Source of the DNA: Dietzia cinnamea NBRC 102147 | GTDB lineage: Bacteria > Actinomycetota > Actinomycetes > Mycobacteriales > Mycobacteriaceae | Assembly (NCBI RefSeq): GCF_001571065.1 | Contig: NZ_BCSW01000004.1 | Coordinates: 62,001 to 126,000, forward strand | Length of the DNA: 64,000 bases | Reading direction: 5' to 3' | Shown: positions 7,770-15,796 of the stretch, one piece after another | How positions within the stretch are numbered: position 1 is the first letter of the stretch | Layout of the letters: each line of letters opens with the position of its first letter | Translations under genes and position numbers: made by a program | The notes under the pieces: generated by a model | Databases searched by the model: none | What the model saw: the letters and a program-made list of their open reading frames with translations, nothing else | What the model was told of the DNA's origin: nothing

Positions 7770-9335
7770 ATGAGCCGACCTGCGCCCCGCGTGTACGACC
7801 GCCTCCGCGACCTCGTCGCGATCCCCGAATTCCGCGCCGACCCGTCGAGTCGCCCGTCGTCGACCATCAACGAGGTCTTCACCGGCGAGCCGCTCGCGGA
7901 GATCCCCGCCGGCACCGCCGACGACGTGGTCGCCGCGGTGGAGCGGGCCCGCGCCGCCCAGGTGGCGTGGGCCGACCGCGACGTAGCCGACCGCGTCGCC
8001 GTGATCACCCGGTTCGCCAAGGAGGTCATGCGCAACCGGGCCGAGCTCATGGACATCGTCCAGGCCGAGACCGGCAAGAGCCGTTCGTCGGCGCAGGAAG
8101 AGGTCCTCGACTGCCTCATCACCGCCCGCCACTACGCTCGCACCGCTCCCGGCCTGCTCGCGCCCAAGCGGGTCCAGGGCATGCTGCCCGGGTTGACCAA
8201 AGCCGTGGTCCGCCGCCAGCCCAAGGGCGTCGTGGGCGTGATCGCGCCGTGGAACTACCCGCTCAACCTCGCCGCCACCGACGCACTCGCCGCGCTGATC
8301 GCCGGCAACGCCGTCGTGATCAAGCCGGCGTCGATCACCCCGTTCTGCGCGCTCGCGGCGGCCGACATGTTCTACCGCGCCGGCCTGCCACGCGAGCTGT
8401 TCCAGGTGGTCCCCGGTGCGGGCGGGACCGTCGGCGGCGCGATCGTCGACAACGTGGACTACCTCATGTTCACCGGTTCCACCGCGACCGGCCGCACGCT
8501 CGGGCGCCAGTGCGGCGAGCGTCTGATCGGATTCTCCGCCGAACTCGGTGGCAAGAACGCCATGATCGTCACCGCGGGCGCCGACCTCGACCGCGTCGCC
8601 GAGGTCGCCACGCGCGCCTTCTTCTCCAACTCCGGCCAGCTGTGCATCTCGGTTGAGCGCCTCTACGTGGAGAAGTCCGTGGCGGCGCAGCTGACGGAGA
8701 AGCTCACCGCCCGCGTCAAGGCCATGAGCGTCGGCCCGGGGTACGACTTCGAGGCCGAGATGGGCAGCCTCATCTCGCAGGACCAGCTGGACACCGTGAG
8801 CGCGCACGTCGACGACGCCGTGTCCAAGGGGGCCCGCGTCCTGGCCGGCGGGCGGGCCCGGCCCGACCTGGGCCCCCTGTTCTACGAGCCCACCCTGCTG
8901 GCCGACGTGCCCGAGGACGCGACCTGCTTCGGCGACGAGACCTTCGGCCCGGTGGTGTCGATCTACCCGGTCGACTCCGTCGAGGAGGCGATCGCCGAGG
9001 CCAACAAGACCGAATACGGGCTCAACTCCTCGGTGTTCGCCGCCACGGACGCGGAGGGCGAGGCGATCGCGGCGCGCCTGCGGACGGGCACCGTCAACGT
9101 CGGCGAGGGGTACGTCGCGGGCTGGGGTTCGGTCGCCGGGCCGATGGGCGGCATGGGCGCCTCCGGGGTCGGCCGCCGGCACGGTGACGAGGGCCTGCTC
9201 AAGTACACCGAGGCCCAGACGATCGCCACGCAGCGAGTGATGCACATGGGCGGGCCGTCGTTCCTGCCGCGTAAGCGGTGGCAGCAGGTGCTCGCGCCCG
9301 CGACCAACGCGATGCGGTTCCTGCCGGGGCGGTAG
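7770..9335 (+). CDS. gabD2: succinate-semialdehyde / aldehyde dehydrogenase
   Basis: This 521-residue NAD(P)-dependent aldehyde dehydrogenase has the proline-tryptophan-asparagine cofactor site (GVIAPWNYPLN), catalytic Glu258 in SAELGGKN and nucleophile Cys292 in SGQLCIS. The sequence is closest to the long mycobacterial GabD2-type succinate-semialdehyde dehydrogenases, which convert succinate semialdehyde to succinate. Specificity is inferred from family likeness only. The ATG at 7770 has no ribosome site but follows a TAACCT -10 box by eight bases, so the transcript is probably leaderless. A repeat cluster lies directly downstream. Confidence 0.85.
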   Translation: MSRPAPRVYDRLRDLVAIPEFRADPSSRPSSTINEVFTGEPLAEIPAGTADDVVAAVERARAAQVAWADRDVADRVAVITRFAKEVMRNRAELMDIVQAETGKSRSSAQEEVLDCLITARHYARTAPGLLAPKRVQGMLPGLTKAVVRRQPKGVVGVIAPWNYPLNLAATDALAALIAGNAVVIKPASITPFCALAAADMFYRAGLPRELFQVVPGAGGTVGGAIVDNVDYLMFTGSTATGRTLGRQCGERLIGFSAELGGKNAMIVTAGADLDRVAEVATRAFFSNSGQLCISVERLYVEKSVAAQLTEKLTARVKAMSVGPGYDFEAEMGSLISQDQLDTVSAHVDDAVSKGARVLAGGRARPDLGPLFYEPTLLADVPEDATCFGDETFGPVVSIYPVDSVEEAIAEANKTEYGLNSSVFAATDAEGEAIAARLRTGTVNVGEGYVAGWGSVAGPMGGMGASGVGRRHGDEGLLKYTEAQTIATQRVMHMGGPSFLPRKRWQQVLAPATNAMRFLPGR

Positions 9336-9375
9336 CCCGACTACGGGCCGGAGCTGCGTAGGTCGCTCACCCGAC

Positions 9376-9600
9376 CACAGCCGCTCGCCAACATGGCGTC
9401 TCGCCCGCCCCGAAGTGTGGGCGAGACGCCATGGCGAGGAGCGGCTGTGTGTCTCACGTACATCCGGAGGAGCGAGACGCCAGGGAGGCGTGCGGCTGGC
9501 CAGGATTTCGCGGGAGCGAGACGCCCGGCCCAGGAGCGGGACGCCATCTGCGGGAGCGAGACGCCAGGCTCGGGAGCGAGACGCCAAGGAGGCGTGCGGC
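9376..9600. repeat. palindromic repeat cluster, family B, copy 1
   Basis: The 340-base gap between two convergent genes is mostly this cluster. It opens with a long imperfect hairpin (about 9376-9449) whose core arms ATGGCGTCTCGCCC (9393-9406) and GGGCGAGACGCCAT (9419-9432) are exact. Shorter direct copies of GCGAGACGCCA follow at 9472, 9516 (variant), 9536 (variant), 9556 and 9576. AGGCGTGCGGCTG is also repeated (9485, 9590). The same core and the flanking AGCGGCTGTG recur at 20442-20643. It is a REP-like, non-coding element; a role as bidirectional terminator is inference. Confidence 0.8.
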
Positions 9601-9675
9601 TGCCCGGGGGCGGGCCGAGGTCCGGAGCGCGCGCCGGCCCGTTGCCCCGGGTCAGTCAGTCAGTCAGCCGGTCAG

Positions 9676-10419
9676 TCAGCTGCCGCTGCCGCGACCCCGG
9701 CGCAGCAGCACGAACGCCCCGCCGATGAGCAGGACGGCCAGGCCGCCGACCGCCCAGATCACGGGATTGACCCCGGAGCTCTCGCCGGAGGTCTCGTCGG
9801 CGACATCGGCCTCGGTCGCATCGGCGTCCGCGGACTCGCCACCGGCGTCGGCAGCCGTGGCCCCGCCGGCAGCGGAACCCTCAGCCCCGGCACCGCCCTC
9901 GCCGCCGGCTGCACCGCCCTCACCACCGGCCTCGCCAGCACCGGCGCCACCCTCGGCACCGGCCACGGTGAACACCGAGGACCCGCTCACGACGTGCCCG
10001 TCGGCCGAGGTGACGCGATAGCCGACGGTGTAGGCGCCGGGCGCGAGGTCGTCGACGCGGGCGGTGACGGTCTCGCCATCGACCATCGGCTCGCCGGTCA
10101 CGCGGTTCGTCCGGTCATCCCCGGCGGTCACGGCGACGGAGGCGAAGTTCTGGTTGACCTCCTCGTTGAAGGTCAACACGATCTGCTCGGGCGCCGCGTC
10201 GAGCTGCGAGCCGTCCTCCGGGTCTACGGAGATCAGCACGGAGTGCGCGGCCGCGACGGGCGCGAGCAGCACGGCGGGGGCGGTGACGCCGCCGAGCAGC
10301 GCGGCCGCCACCGCGACGGAGGCCAGACGCCCACCAAGCGCCGGACGCCCACCAAGCGCCGGACGCCCACCCAGCGCCCGACCACCACGCTGCACCGGAC
10401 GACAGCGGAGCTGGGTCAC
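9676..10419 (-). CDS. copC: CopC-domain copper-binding protein
   Basis: The 247-residue exported protein starts with a long Arg/Gly-rich signal peptide (cleaved near VAAAHS, about residue 51). The mature protein begins with the CopC copper ligand: His is the first or second mature residue (AHSVLISVDPEDGSQL). A second likely ligand is in SADGHVVSG. After the CopC beta-barrel come a long Gly/Ala/Glu linker and one C-terminal membrane helix followed by LRRGRG. It binds periplasmic copper and tethers it near the membrane; a CopD partner is not adjacent. GTG overlaps the stop of the upstream gene (GTGA), so the two are coupled. Confidence 0.88.
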   Translation of the reverse strand: MTQLRCRPVQRGGRALGGRPALGGRPALGGRLASVAVAAALLGGVTAPAVLLAPVAAAHSVLISVDPEDGSQLDAAPEQIVLTFNEEVNQNFASVAVTAGDDRTNRVTGEPMVDGETVTARVDDLAPGAYTVGYRVTSADGHVVSGSSVFTVAGAEGGAGAGEAGGEGGAAGGEGGAGAEGSAAGGATAADAGGESADADATEADVADETSGESSGVNPVIWAVGGLAVLLIGGAFVLLRRGRGSGS

Positions 10420-11258
10420 GCCTTGACCCCCAGGCGGGCCAGGACGTCCTTGTTCACGCGGTCGAGCTCGCCGGAGATCGAGGAGTGGATCTCGCGCCGC
10501 TGGGCGGTGGGCGTGGTCTCGGCGGTCTCGACGGCCGTACGCAGGTCGGTCAGGCGTTTGCGGGTGGAGGCGACGAAGTCCTTGACCTCCCGCTCGCCAC
10601 CGCGGCTGGTCTCGAGCTGGTCGAGGGTGCGCTCGAGGCGGACGATCCGCGCACCCAGGGCGGCACCGGGGCCGGTGGCGTTGATGCCGGCGGCCTTGAG
10701 ATCGACGCCGCCGGCCCCGGCGGTATTGTCGGAGCTCTGCACGTTGGACACGACCTTGTAGAGCAGTGGCAGCAGCACCGGGGTGGCGACCTGGGCTATG
10801 TTCAGCCAGCGCTGGACGTCGTCCTTGTTGAGCTTGGTGCCCTTGAGCTTGTCGAGCTCCATCTCGGCCAGCTGGTACTCGTGCTTGCGGCCGGCGGCGT
10901 CGATCTTCTCGGCGAGCTTCCGGTCCTTGGCCAGGATCTTGGCCTCGCGCTTGATGGTCTTGCGCTCCTCCTTGGCGTGGACCTTCTCGGCCTTCCGGTC
11001 CCGCTTGGCGGCCTTGCGGCCGAGCTTGTTCTGCTTCTCGGCGCGCTTCTCCTCCCGCTTTGCCCTGCGGTCGGCGTTCTTGCCCTCGAGCTTGGCGCGC
11101 TTCTTGGCCTCCGCCAGCTCCACGCGGTGAGCCTCCCTGGCCTGCTTGCGGGCCTCCTTGGCCGCGAGCTTGGCTTCGGTCATGGCGGTGGACTTGAGCG
11201 CCGCGGCATGGGCCCGGAGTCCGGCACGCTTGTCGCGGTAGGTCGTCAGCTTGCCCAT
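10416..11258 (-). CDS. lysine-rich coiled-coil protein (DUF6474-like)
   Basis: The 280-residue protein is unlike typical enzymes. Residues 20-130 are an almost continuous charged helix of KEARK, KREEKRAEKQ and KRDRKAEK type. A hydrophobic helix follows (VQRWLNIAQVATPVLLPLLYKVV, about residues 142-164), then a helical C-terminal domain containing DQLETSRGGEREVKDF and EIHSSISGELDRVN. It resembles conserved actinobacterial proteins called DUF6474; I am fairly but not fully sure of the number. The start is the inner ATG (MGKLTTYRDK). It is coupled to copC by a 4-base overlap. A membrane-associated, possibly nucleic-acid- or envelope-binding role is only a guess. Confidence 0.7.
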   Translation of the reverse strand: MGKLTTYRDKRAGLRAHAAALKSTAMTEAKLAAKEARKQAREAHRVELAEAKKRAKLEGKNADRRAKREEKRAEKQNKLGRKAAKRDRKAEKVHAKEERKTIKREAKILAKDRKLAEKIDAAGRKHEYQLAEMELDKLKGTKLNKDDVQRWLNIAQVATPVLLPLLYKVVSNVQSSDNTAGAGGVDLKAAGINATGPGAALGARIVRLERTLDQLETSRGGEREVKDFVASTRKRLTDLRTAVETAETTPTAQRREIHSSISGELDRVNKDVLARLGVKA

Positions 11259-11369
11259 GGGCGTCGATCCTTCTCTCGTCGCGAACATCAGGCCACCAGC
11301 CTAGGCGAATTGCCGGGCACTGAGGACCGGACCGTCGTGCACTGGGCGGCTGGGCCATGATGGACGGCG

Positions 11370-13061
11370 ATGGAGGACGCCGAGCGCACCACGGGCCGGG
11401 TCCCCGACGCGGCGGTGGTGGGACCGGCGTCGGGGGCCAGATGTCTGCACCGAGTGGCCCGGGAGCGCGACGCCCGGCCGGGGTGGTGGCGGACCGCGCC
11501 GATCGACGAGGGCGTCAGGCTGCGCGCCATGGCTGCGGCGGATCGCCGCGCGGGACTGAGGGAGCGCGCGCTCGCGGGCGCTCGCCCCGACGCCGCGGTG
11601 GTGGACGTGGTGGGGGACCACTGGACGGATCTGCCGGGGGACGTACCGGGTGACGACGACGAGGAGGAGACCCTCCGGGCGTTGGCCGATGGGGCGACTC
11701 TGGTGTGGGGCGCCGCCCTCCCCGCCGATGAGGGCAGTGGTCGGGCGGGCCTGAGGTGCACGTTGGCGGCCGTGCCAGGGGGCGGGTACGCGCCGGTGTT
11801 GGTGGTCAACCACAAGGTGGTCGATCCGAGGCGGGGCAAGGGGTCGGCGACGGCGACGGTGACGCGGCTCCTCGACTGGGCGCCGGAGCCCGATCCTTCC
11901 CTGCGGGTACGGCGCCATCCGGCGGACCTCGACCGGCTCGTCCACGCCTGGCGTCTGCTCGAGACCGCGGGGCACGCGGCGTCGAGTCCGGTGGGTGCGG
12001 TGCTCGGGCTGGGCTCGGCGAGGGCGGTCGTGCACGACCTCGAGCCCGTGCTCGACCCGGCCGACCGCACCCACGCCACGCGACTGGCGGTGGTGCGCGG
12101 TGAGCTGGACACCGCCCCCAGCCGGATCGGCGAATGCCGCACCTGCCCGTGGTGGGAGGGGTGGGACGACCGGGACGGGCCCGTCGAGGGGTGTCGCGAC
12201 CGGCTGGTCCTGTCCGATGACGTCAGCCTCGTCGTCGGCGGCGGACAGGTGGGGGCTCTGAGGGCACGGGGGATCCGCACCGTGGCGGAACTCGCGGAGG
12301 CCGGGCCGGACCGGCCGACCGACTGGAACGGCGAGCCGTACTCCGACGCGGTCCTGCGCGCGCGGGCGCACCGCGACGGCGAGGTCGTGGTGCCCAAGGT
12401 GGCGCGGCCGAAGATCTCCCGGGCGGACGTGGAGGTCGACGTCGACCTCGAGAGCCACCTCGACGACGGCGCCTACCTGTGGGGCACGCTGCTCACCCTG
12501 AGGGACGGGCGGCCGCTCGAGGACGAGGGCTATCGGCCGTTCGTGACGTGGTCGCGACTTCCGGGCGCCGACGAGGGGCGGGCGTTCGCGGAATTCTGGC
12601 GCTGGCTCACCGGGATACGGGACCGGGCGGCAGGGCAGGGGCGCTCGTTCCGCGCGTACTGCTACTCACGGGCCGCCGAGAACGGCTGGCTCCTCTCCTC
12701 GGCGAGCAGGTTCGGCCCGGAAGGCACCCTCGCCGTCGTCAAGGGGGTCCCCGGCGTCGCCGAGGTGCGGCGATTCATCTCCTCTCCGCTGTGGGTGGAC
12801 GTTCACGAGGCCGTCGCCACCCAGTTCGTGTCCACGTCCGGCCTGGGCCTGAAGGTGGTCGCGCCGGTCGCCGGGTTCACCTGGCGCGATCCGGAAGCGG
12901 GCGGTGAGGCCTCGCTCGGGTGGTACCGGGACGCGCAGGCGGCCCGGGGTGTCGAGCGTGAGGCGGGAAGGCAACGGATCCTGGAGTACAACGAGGACGA
13001 TGTCCGGGCCACTCGCGCTGTGCGCGAGTGGATCTCCCGCTCGAGCCGGGATGGCTACTAG
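11370..13061 (+). CDS. TM0106-family RecB-like nuclease
   Basis: The 563-residue protein matches the TM0106-type RecB-like family. The N-terminal half is a diverged RecB/Cas4-like part with Cys pairs (GECRTCPWW and EGCRDRL, about residues 253-276) that could hold an iron-sulfur cluster. A short helix-hairpin segment (ALRARGIRTVAELAEAG) follows. The C-terminal RNase H-like exonuclease has VDVDLES (about residues 354-360, D and E), and ends with YNEDDVRATRAVREWI, the usual acidic D of DEDDy-like enzymes. Its cellular role is not established. The start is the ATG giving MEDAERTTG. It diverges from the coiled-coil gene. Confidence 0.8.
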   Translation: MEDAERTTGRVPDAAVVGPASGARCLHRVARERDARPGWWRTAPIDEGVRLRAMAAADRRAGLRERALAGARPDAAVVDVVGDHWTDLPGDVPGDDDEEETLRALADGATLVWGAALPADEGSGRAGLRCTLAAVPGGGYAPVLVVNHKVVDPRRGKGSATATVTRLLDWAPEPDPSLRVRRHPADLDRLVHAWRLLETAGHAASSPVGAVLGLGSARAVVHDLEPVLDPADRTHATRLAVVRGELDTAPSRIGECRTCPWWEGWDDRDGPVEGCRDRLVLSDDVSLVVGGGQVGALRARGIRTVAELAEAGPDRPTDWNGEPYSDAVLRARAHRDGEVVVPKVARPKISRADVEVDVDLESHLDDGAYLWGTLLTLRDGRPLEDEGYRPFVTWSRLPGADEGRAFAEFWRWLTGIRDRAAGQGRSFRAYCYSRAAENGWLLSSASRFGPEGTLAVVKGVPGVAEVRRFISSPLWVDVHEAVATQFVSTSGLGLKVVAPVAGFTWRDPEAGGEASLGWYRDAQAARGVEREAGRQRILEYNEDDVRATRAVREWISRSSRDGY

Positions 13062-13148
13062 CTCTGAACGTTCGTCCACTTCGGATTTTGGACCCCTCAT
13101 GCGCGGGTATTTCGCGGTGGCCGCGCAGTGTGTTCTCGGCGGAATGAT

Positions 13149-13154
13149 TAGAAT
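13149..13154 (+). promoter_or_regulatory. -10 box TAGAAT for the secreted repeat protein at 13207
   Basis: TAGAAT lies in the only AT-rich patch of this intergenic region and would give a leader of about 45 bases that carries the GAAAGGA ribosome site. A second candidate, TTAAAT, lies at 13157-13162. I see no convincing -35. Confidence 0.4.
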
Positions 13155-13206
13155 TGTTAAATCTCGCCGAGTGCCGGCGCATCCCGCCCGAAAGGAATAC
13201 TGACCC

Positions 13207-13758
13207 ATGACGAGTCACATCCGCGCCGCTGCAGCCCTCGCCGTCTCTGCTCTCGCCCTGACCGGCGGAGTGGGTCTGGCACACGCTCAGTCCTCCGCCC
13301 TCGGCTCGGCCGAGGAGGGGACGGGGGAGGTCGGCCCCGGATCGATCGACACCTCGGGCTCCGCATTGCTCGGCGAGCCGACCTTCGGCAGCCTCGCCCC
13401 GGTCGTGTCGCAGGGCGTGGGCTCGGTCAACGCGGCAGCGGGTTCCGACGCCGTGAGTCCCGCGCCGGGTACCGGCTCCGTGGACACCGCCGGTTCCCTC
13501 CTCGGCGAGCCCACCTCAGGCTCCCTGGTGCCGGCCGTGGCGTCGGTCGGTGACGCACTGGGCTCCGATGGGGGTCCGGCAATCGTCATCGGCTCCGATG
13601 GCGGTACGGATTCGCTTGGTGGATCCGGTTCGCTCGGGCCGGTGCTGCTGGTCGGCGGCTCCGCCGCTGTCATCGGGGCGGGAATCTACTTCGCGCCGCA
13701 GATCGAGCAGGCTCTGACGGACGCGGGAATCGTGCTGCCGCCGCTGCCCCAGTTCTGA
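13207..13758 (+). CDS. secreted SLLGEPT-repeat protein A
   Basis: The 183-residue protein has a signal peptide (1-28, LAHAQ) followed by two imperfect copies of a block of the form SLLGEPTxGSLxP (GSALLGEPTFGSLAP, then GSLLGEPTSGSLVP). The C-terminal part has a hydrophobic glycine-rich helix, IGAGIYFAPQIEQAL, and the tail LPPLPQF. The neighbour at 14104 has the same architecture and nearly the same tail, so the two are tandem paralogues. There are no cysteines or catalytic motifs. It is probably a surface or outer-membrane protein of the mycolic-acid envelope, by inference from export and the hydrophobic C-terminus. An own promoter precedes it and a strong hairpin follows it. Confidence 0.72.
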   Translation: MTSHIRAAAALAVSALALTGGVGLAHAQSSALGSAEEGTGEVGPGSIDTSGSALLGEPTFGSLAPVVSQGVGSVNAAAGSDAVSPAPGTGSVDTAGSLLGEPTSGSLVPAVASVGDALGSDGGPAIVIGSDGGTDSLGGSGSLGPVLLVGGSAAVIGAGIYFAPQIEQALTDAGIVLPPLPQF

Positions 13759-13795
13759 TCCTCCGGGGCCTCCTCCGCCCCGTACTGTTTCCGCT

Positions 13796-13833
13796 CTCGA
13801 GGCCCGCTCCCGACGCCGGGGGTGGGCCTCGAG
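13796..13833 (+). terminator. hairpin terminator after secreted protein A
   Basis: CTCGAGGCCC (13796-13805) pairs with GGGCCTCGAG (13824-13833), extended inward by CTCCC/GGGGT-type pairs. No U-tract follows, which is usual in actinobacteria. Confidence 0.65.
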
Positions 13834-14019
13834 GCATCGGCGGTGGTGTAATCACGGGAAGAAGCGTGACCGGATCCGCCCGGACGAGGCCAGAATCGCA
13901 GGCCGAGAATAGTTCTCGGGCCAGATTATAACTAAGAATTAACTAAGTTTTCTCCGTTGACGTCCTGAGTGCACCGACCTGCGGGCAGGGCGGTCGAAGC
14001 GGTTTCTCCATAACACTGT

Positions 14020-14047
14020 TTTGACGCCGTCAAACCCCGCCCGGGGT
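14020..14047. promoter_or_regulatory. tandem palindromes upstream of secreted protein B
   Basis: TTTGAC-GCC-GTCAAA (14020-14034) is a perfect 6-3-6 inverted repeat directly followed by ACCCCG-CC-CGGGGT (14034-14047). The first looks like a repressor or response-regulator site; no regulator can be named. Confidence 0.4.
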
Positions 14048-14103
14048 GGTTCGGCCACGAGCCTCCGCGCCTGGGGACCTTTTCCACACGAGGAGACGAA
14101 GAA

Positions 14104-14835
14104 ATGACGTTCACGACCCGCAAGGTGGCCGCCGTCGCTGCCGCCACCGCTCTGGCCATCTCGGGCGCCACCGGCGTCGCCAACGCGCAGAGCGAGGGCA
14201 GCCTGGACGCCGGCAGCCTGACCGGCGGCTCAGGCGAGCTGAGCTCCGGCAGCGAGGGCTCCGGCGACTCGGCCGGCAACGGTTCGGTCCCGGAGGACCT
14301 GGGCTCGCTTATCCTGGACGGCAATGCCACCGGCAACGGCTCCCTCGATACCGAGGGTTCCCTGATCGGCGAGCCGACCACCGGCTCGCTCTCGGGCTCC
14401 TTGTCCGAGGCGATCGCCTCCTCCGGCGTCAACTCGCTCAGCCCGGCACCCGGCACGGGCTCCATCACCACCACTGATTCGCTTCTGGGGGAGCCCACCA
14501 CCGGTTCGCTGGCCCCAATCTACGCTCCTATCGCGGGCTCGCTCGGCATCGGCGAGGGAGCCACCACCGTTCTCGGTTCGATGGAGGGGTCCCTCGGTGC
14601 CGGCTCGCTCCCCGGCGGCACCGGCTCGCTCGTTCCCGCCACCCTGGGGCTGGGTTCCGTCGCCGCCATCGGTGCGGGCATCTACTTCGCGCCGGAGATC
14701 CACGCCGCGCTCACCGCCGCCGGCATCGCCCTCCCGCCGCTGCCGCCGCTGCCGTGGGCCCCGGCCCAGGGTGCCGCTCCGGCCCCGGCTCCGGCCCCGG
14801 CTCCGGGCCCCGCCATCGACAACGGTCGCGGCTGA
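14104..14835 (+). CDS. secreted SLLGEPT-repeat protein B
   Basis: The 243-residue paralogue of the protein at 13207 has a signal peptide (1-28, ATGVANAQ) and a Ser/Gly-rich linker full of GSL and EGS steps. Two repeat blocks follow (GSLIGEPTTGSLSG and DSLLGEPTTGSLAP). The shared hydrophobic segment AAIGAGIYFAPEIHAAL is followed by a Pro/Ala tail (LPPLPPLPW, then APAPAPAPGP). An ACGAGGAGACGAAG stretch supplies the ribosome site. The rare-codon-free, strongly biased codon use suggests high expression. The function is unknown. It is the longer member of the pair and has its own AT-rich upstream region and terminator, so the two are not simply one operon. Confidence 0.72.
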   Translation: MTFTTRKVAAVAAATALAISGATGVANAQSEGSLDAGSLTGGSGELSSGSEGSGDSAGNGSVPEDLGSLILDGNATGNGSLDTEGSLIGEPTTGSLSGSLSEAIASSGVNSLSPAPGTGSITTTDSLLGEPTTGSLAPIYAPIAGSLGIGEGATTVLGSMEGSLGAGSLPGGTGSLVPATLGLGSVAAIGAGIYFAPEIHAALTAAGIALPPLPPLPWAPAQGAAPAPAPAPAPGPAIDNGRG

Positions 14836-14854
14836 CACCGGCTCGAACAGCACC

Positions 14855-14885
14855 GAGGCCCGCCCCGATCAGGGGGGCGGGCCTC
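14855..14885 (+). terminator. hairpin terminator after secreted protein B
   Basis: GAGGCCCGCCCC (14855-14866) and GGGGCGGGCCTC (14874-14885) form a perfect 12-bp stem with a 7-base loop. Confidence 0.75.
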
Positions 14886-14967
14886 AGTCGTCTGCGACGC
14901 TGCAGCGCGGCGCAATCCAGCGCGGCGCTCGAGGGGGAGCGCCGCGCTGCCGTGCGCGGCGCGCTGA

Positions 14968-15735
14968 CTAGCGTGGCGCCATGCGCAGGGCGCCGTCCAT
15001 GCGGATCGACTCGCCGTTGAGGTAGTCGTGCTCGACGATCGCGTTGGCCAGCTGCGCGTAGTCCGACGGGCGGCCGAGGCGCGACGGGAACGGGATCGCG
15101 GCCTCGAGCGACTTCTGGAACTCCTCGGTCAGGCCCTTGAGCATCGGGGTCTCGATGGTGCCCGGGGCGATGGTGTTGACCCGGATGCCGAACTGCGCGA
15201 GGTCGCGGGCGGCGCAGATGCCCATCGAGTAGACGCCACCCTTGGAGGCGGCGTAGGCGATCTGCCCGACCTGGCCCTCGTACGCGGCGACGGATGCGGT
15301 GTTGATGATGACGCCGCGCTGGCCGTCCTCGTCGACGGTGTCCTGGGTGGACATGGCCTCGGCGGCCAGCCGCAGCACGTTGAAGGTGCCCACGAGGTTC
15401 ACGGAGATGCAGGTCTCGAACAGGTCGAGCGCGTGGACGCCCTTCTTGGAGACGATGCGGGCGGCCGGCGCGATGCCGGCGCAGTTGACCACGACGCGCA
15501 GCGGCGCGGCCTCGGTGGCGCGGGCGATGGCGGCCTTGACGTCGTCCTCGCTGGTCACGTCGGCGGCGATGAGGGTGATGCCCTCGTCGATACCCTGCTC
15601 GACGGCCTTGTCGATGGACTGCTGGAGGTCGAGGCCGAACACGACGGCGCCCTTCTCGGCGAAGGAACGCGCGGTGGCGTTACCCAGGCCGGAGGCGGCA
15701 CCGGTGACGATGACGGAAGCACCCTTGATGTCCAC
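14968..15735 (-). CDS. SDR, 3-hydroxyacyl-CoA dehydrogenase type-2-like
   Basis: This 255-residue classical SDR has TGAASGLG for NAD, a GLDLQ segment after strand 2 (Asp, so NAD-preferring), the NCAG motif, and catalytic Ser in NTASVAAYEGQ with Tyr and Lys in YAASKGG. The APGTIETPML motif and the overall sequence are closest to 17-beta-HSD10/3-hydroxyacyl-CoA dehydrogenase type 2, which oxidises short 3-hydroxyacyl-CoAs in beta-oxidation. The substrate is inferred. It starts with GTG behind AAAGGA. It converges with the secreted protein B gene and follows the ceramidase convergently on no shared operon: the ceramidase lies upstream on the same strand with 61 bases between. Confidence 0.85.
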   Translation of the reverse strand: MDIKGASVIVTGAASGLGNATARSFAEKGAVVFGLDLQQSIDKAVEQGIDEGITLIAADVTSEDDVKAAIARATEAAPLRVVVNCAGIAPAARIVSKKGVHALDLFETCISVNLVGTFNVLRLAAEAMSTQDTVDEDGQRGVIINTASVAAYEGQVGQIAYAASKGGVYSMGICAARDLAQFGIRVNTIAPGTIETPMLKGLTEEFQKSLEAAIPFPSRLGRPSDYAQLANAIVEHDYLNGESIRMDGALRMAPR

Positions 15736-15796
15736 GGGTGTTGTCCTTTCACTTGGGACTGCAACGAATGTCGGTTCCAGTGTCCCAGACCACGCC

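Larger units (their letters stand above)
13759..14103. other. 345-base intergenic region with terminator, AT-rich patch and palindromes
   Basis: After the terminator at 13796-13833 lies an unusually AT-rich patch (about 13910-13955: ATTATAACTAAGAATTAAC) standing out from more than 70% GC surroundings. Further on are CATAACACTGTTTTGACG and two adjacent palindromes at 14020-14034 and 14034-14047. I see no open reading frame in it. It is most likely the promoter and operator region of the gene at 14104, with a leader that may exceed 80 bases. Confidence 0.6.

Noticed and set aside
9376-9600. Possible CRISPR array because of repeated GCGAGACGCCA
   Set aside because: Spacing between cores is irregular, repeats are only about 11 bases, the first pair is inverted, and no cas gene is near.
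10485-11360. Leucine-rich 291-codon frame opposite the coiled-coil gene
   Set aside because: It is the complement of lysine/glutamate codons of the coiled-coil gene and so gives a false hydrophobic protein.
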